In this document: piece by piece, positions 5,352-6,669 of the stretch | Layout: every line of letters starts with the position of its first letter | How positions within the stretch are numbered: position 1 is the first letter of the stretch | Assembly (NCBI GenBank): GCA_910579155.1 | Contig: CAJTTS010000146.1 | Location: 1 to 6,669 of the forward strand | Origin: an uncultured Oscillospiraceae bacterium | GTDB taxonomy: Bacteria; Bacillota_A; Clostridia; Oscillospirales; Oscillospiraceae | Reading direction: 5' to 3' | Length of the DNA: 6,669 nt | Program-made: the position numbers and the translations under genes | Notes under the pieces: model-generated | Databases searched by the model: none | Seen by the model: the letters and a program-made list of their open reading frames with translations, nothing else | What the model was told of the DNA's origin: nothing

Positions 5352-6236
5352 TTACCTCTCTTTCAGTCGTTTCGGTTTATACTTGGTGCGCGGGGCCAGA
5401 TGCTTCGGCCCCTTGGTGGGCTTGGCTTGCTCCCTGGAGGACGCCGCTTTCTCCCGCCGCTCCGCCTTGATCTCGTCCAGTTCCTTACGGACGGAGGGCC
5501 GGGAACGCTCCTGGGGATCAGAGATACCCGCCCCGGTTGGCTCTTTGGGCCTTGAGGTAGGCTCGGACTGACGGGATTTCGCCACCCGGCCCTCCGTAGG
5601 GTTTTGGGTCTGGCCTTCCTCCTTGGCGGGGCCGTCCCCCAACAGCGCCGCCAGAAATTCATCCTTGTCCTGTTCGGGGGCGGTGCGCTCCGGGACGGGC
5701 AGCTCGCCCTCTTGTTCCGGGGCAGGGGCCGGGGAGAGCATAGCGTCCACAAGATCGTCTACCTCCTGCTCGGTCATCGGCTCCGCCGCCGCTGGCGCTT
5801 CCGGCTCGTCCGCCGTCTGCTCGGCGCGGCTGCGCTCGATCTCGCTCCTGATTTCAGCCATATCCACGGTAGCGAGGTTAAACCGCTCAAAGATACGGTT
5901 GATCTTGCTGGCGTCCTCGGCCCGCACCATAATATCGGTGATGCCGTCCGTGGCGTCCCGGTCTTTCAGGACGCAGTAGAGGACGCCGTACTTCTTGGCC
6001 TCCCGGCAAAAAAGCTGGAGGTCGCTGTCCTTCACGGCGAACACCTTCAACTCCTTGCCGCTGCGGAGCATATTGGTCAGCCGGGTCTTGCCCTTGGTTT
6101 TCTTCTGCTCCCGCAGGATGGCGTACAAGAGGATGGCAAGCTGCTTGGCACCCTCACCGGCCAGCTTGACCGCCACCTCACCTGTTTCCAGGGACAGCCT
6201 CACGACCTGCTCCGCCGCGTCGCCTGAATAGCTCAT
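5352..6236 (-). CDS. PcfB-like relaxosome/coupling adaptor (DUF3801)
   Basis: A 294-aa protein. Residues about 1-125 match the PcfB/DUF3801 family: EQVVRLSLETGEVAVKLAGE, the AKQLAILLYAILREQKKTKGKT helix (given in outline), FAVKDSDLQLFCREAKKYGV, and VLKDRDATDG. In plasmid pCF10, PcfB binds relaxase and coupling protein and brings the substrate to the channel. The remaining 170 residues are a low-complexity tail rich in Glu, Pro, Ala and Lys, probably disordered, ending in a basic KPKRLKER. The tail carries two related acidic helical motifs at about 155-167 and 188-200. ATG 6236 has AAAGGAG at 6247-6253, 10 nt upstream. The gene starts 59 nt inside the relaxase 3' end. Confidence 0.87.
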   Translation of the reverse strand: MSYSGDAAEQVVRLSLETGEVAVKLAGEGAKQLAILLYAILREQKKTKGKTRLTNMLRSGKELKVFAVKDSDLQLFCREAKKYGVLYCVLKDRDATDGITDIMVRAEDASKINRIFERFNLATVDMAEIRSEIERSRAEQTADEPEAPAAAEPMTEQEVDDLVDAMLSPAPAPEQEGELPVPERTAPEQDKDEFLAALLGDGPAKEEGQTQNPTEGRVAKSRQSEPTSRPKEPTGAGISDPQERSRPSVRKELDEIKAERREKAASSREQAKPTKGPKHLAPRTKYKPKRLKER

Positions 6237-6669
6237 GCTGTGTCAACTCCTTTCGTTCGGTTTCCTTTTGCTCTACCAGCCGTTCCAGGTTTTCCTTGAC
6301 CTGCCCGGAACGCTGGGCGATGCCGTCACATAAGACCACCTCCTTTCGCAGCACCTTCAGACGGTTGGAAATGGTACTGATTTTACCTCTGACTTCATCG
6401 GCGGCTATGGTATCGCCCTGACGCACCAGCCGCCGCAGTTCCTTTCGGAGTTCCTGGCGCTGGGCGGTCAGGGTGTCGATCTCCGCCGATGATTGCTCCC
6501 GGCAGGCGGTCAGTTCCCCGATGGTGGTAATGTGCCGCTTGCCCAAAAACCGGGTTTCCGCGTCCAGCCTGTCCAGCTTGGCGATGTCCTCACGCAGTAA
6601 AAAAGACACCCGCTTGACGGATGCCGGTCGTTTGACGATAATGTGGAGTTCATAGCAGTAGCGGAAGTA
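6178..6669 (-). CDS. Relaxase / mobilization nuclease, C-terminal fragment (cut by window edge)
   Basis: The frame is open to the window edge, so this is the last 163 residues of a longer protein. It begins YFRYCYELHIIVKRPASVKR and continues SFLLREDIAKLDRLDAETRFL. A GTG at 6609 lies in frame but should be an internal valine, since coding clearly continues upstream. The rest (about residues 45-150) is a long charged, heptad-like helix (TAQRQELRKELRRLVRQGD; KISTISNRLKVLRKEV), typical of the coiled-coil tail of relaxases in Tn1549-like elements. The catalytic Tyr/His nuclease domain lies outside the window, so the assignment rests on this tail and on the PcfB-like gene behind it. The final 19 codons overlap the PcfB-like gene in another frame. 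Confidence 0.8.
   Translation of the reverse strand, partial: YFRYCYELHIIVKRPASVKRVSFLLREDIAKLDRLDAETRFLGKRHITTIGELTACREQSSAEIDTLTAQRQELRKELRRLVRQGDTIAADEVRGKISTISNRLKVLRKEVVLCDGIAQRSGQVKENLERLVEQKETERKELTQHELFRRRGGAGREAVPGNR

Larger units (their letters stand above)
1..6669 (-). mobile_element. Internal part of an integrative conjugative element (Tn1549/CTn-like transfer region)
   Basis: Every minus-strand gene belongs to a conjugation module: relaxase C-terminus, PcfB/DUF3801-like, ArdC-like, VirD4-like ATPase, pilin-like small membrane protein, VirB6/TrbL-like and PrgI-like, in the order known from Tn1549-family and C. difficile CTn elements of Firmicutes. Neither end of the element, an integrase, an oriT nor accessory resistance genes are visible, so the borders lie outside the window. 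VirB4 and the peptidoglycan hydrolase would be expected beyond the left edge, and the relaxase N-terminus beyond the right edge. A plus-strand toxin-antitoxin cassette interrupts the module. Assignment to the family is by protein recognition and gene order, not by a database search. Confidence 0.9.

Noticed and set aside
4230..5555. 441-codon plus-strand open frame opposite the ArdC-like gene
   Set aside because: It is a GC-rich shadow of the minus-strand ArdC-like and PcfB-like genes: odd composition rich in Gly, His and Val, no ribosome binding site, and it crosses a real gene junction.
5604..6227. 207-codon plus-strand open frame opposite the PcfB-like gene
   Set aside because: Antisense shadow: Leu/Arg/Gly/His-rich with no domain pattern, and the opposite frame matches a known family with a proper ribosome binding site.
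1..6669. CRISPR array, tRNA, rRNA, riboswitch or oriT
   Set aside because: No regularly spaced repeats, no tRNA-like cloverleaf, and almost all sequence is accounted for by coding genes; oriT is expected beyond the relaxase gene, outside the window.

Overview
The window is an internal slice of the transfer region of an integrative and conjugative element (Tn1549 / C. difficile CTn-like, with a type IV secretion system). It most likely comes from a gut Firmicute of class Clostridia. The reasons are the gene order relaxase, PcfB-like, ArdC-like, VirD4-like coupling protein, Maff2/VirB2-like small membrane protein, VirB6/TrbL-like and PrgI-like; near-perfect AGGAGG ribosome binding sites before almost every gene; frequent GTG/TTG starts; and a fairly GC-rich coding sequence. 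No chromosomal housekeeping gene, element end, integrase or oriT is visible, so both flanks should continue the element.

The transfer operon runs on the minus strand, from the right edge leftwards: relaxase C-terminus (entering from outside), PcfB/DUF3801-like relaxosome adaptor, ArdC-like ssDNA-binding protein with a degenerate protease motif, an unnamed 63-aa protein, the VirD4-like coupling ATPase, a small pilin-like membrane protein, a VirB6/TrbL-like channel protein, then (after the interruption below) an unnamed 69-aa protein and the start of a PrgI-like inner-membrane protein. Genes overlap or nearly touch (59-nt, 3-nt, 14-nt and 4-nt junctions), so translation is probably coupled. The only sizeable gap inside the block holds a perfect 12-bp hairpin between the pilin-like and virB6-like genes.

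Between the virB6-like gene and the 69-aa gene sits a self-contained plus-strand cassette, about 425-1178. It has a strong promoter, an AT-rich palindrome that may be its operator, an AbrB/MazE-type antitoxin, a PIN-domain (VapC-type) toxin sharing 4 nt with it, and an intrinsic terminator built over the toxin stop codon. It lies antisense to the transfer operon and probably serves to maintain the element. How transcription of the 69-aa and prgI-like genes gets past it is the main open question here.

The rightward part forms the DNA-processing half (relaxase, PcfB, coupling ATPase) and the leftward part the membrane channel (pilin-like, VirB6, PrgI). Several starts are corrected here from Shine-Dalgarno spacing: the coupling protein at GTG 4264, the VirB6-like protein at GTG 2013, PrgI at TTG 166 and the antitoxin at ATG 504. 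No clearly new system was found; the most unusual points are the embedded antisense toxin-antitoxin cassette, the hairpin and a shared acidic helix motif between PcfB and the coupling protein.
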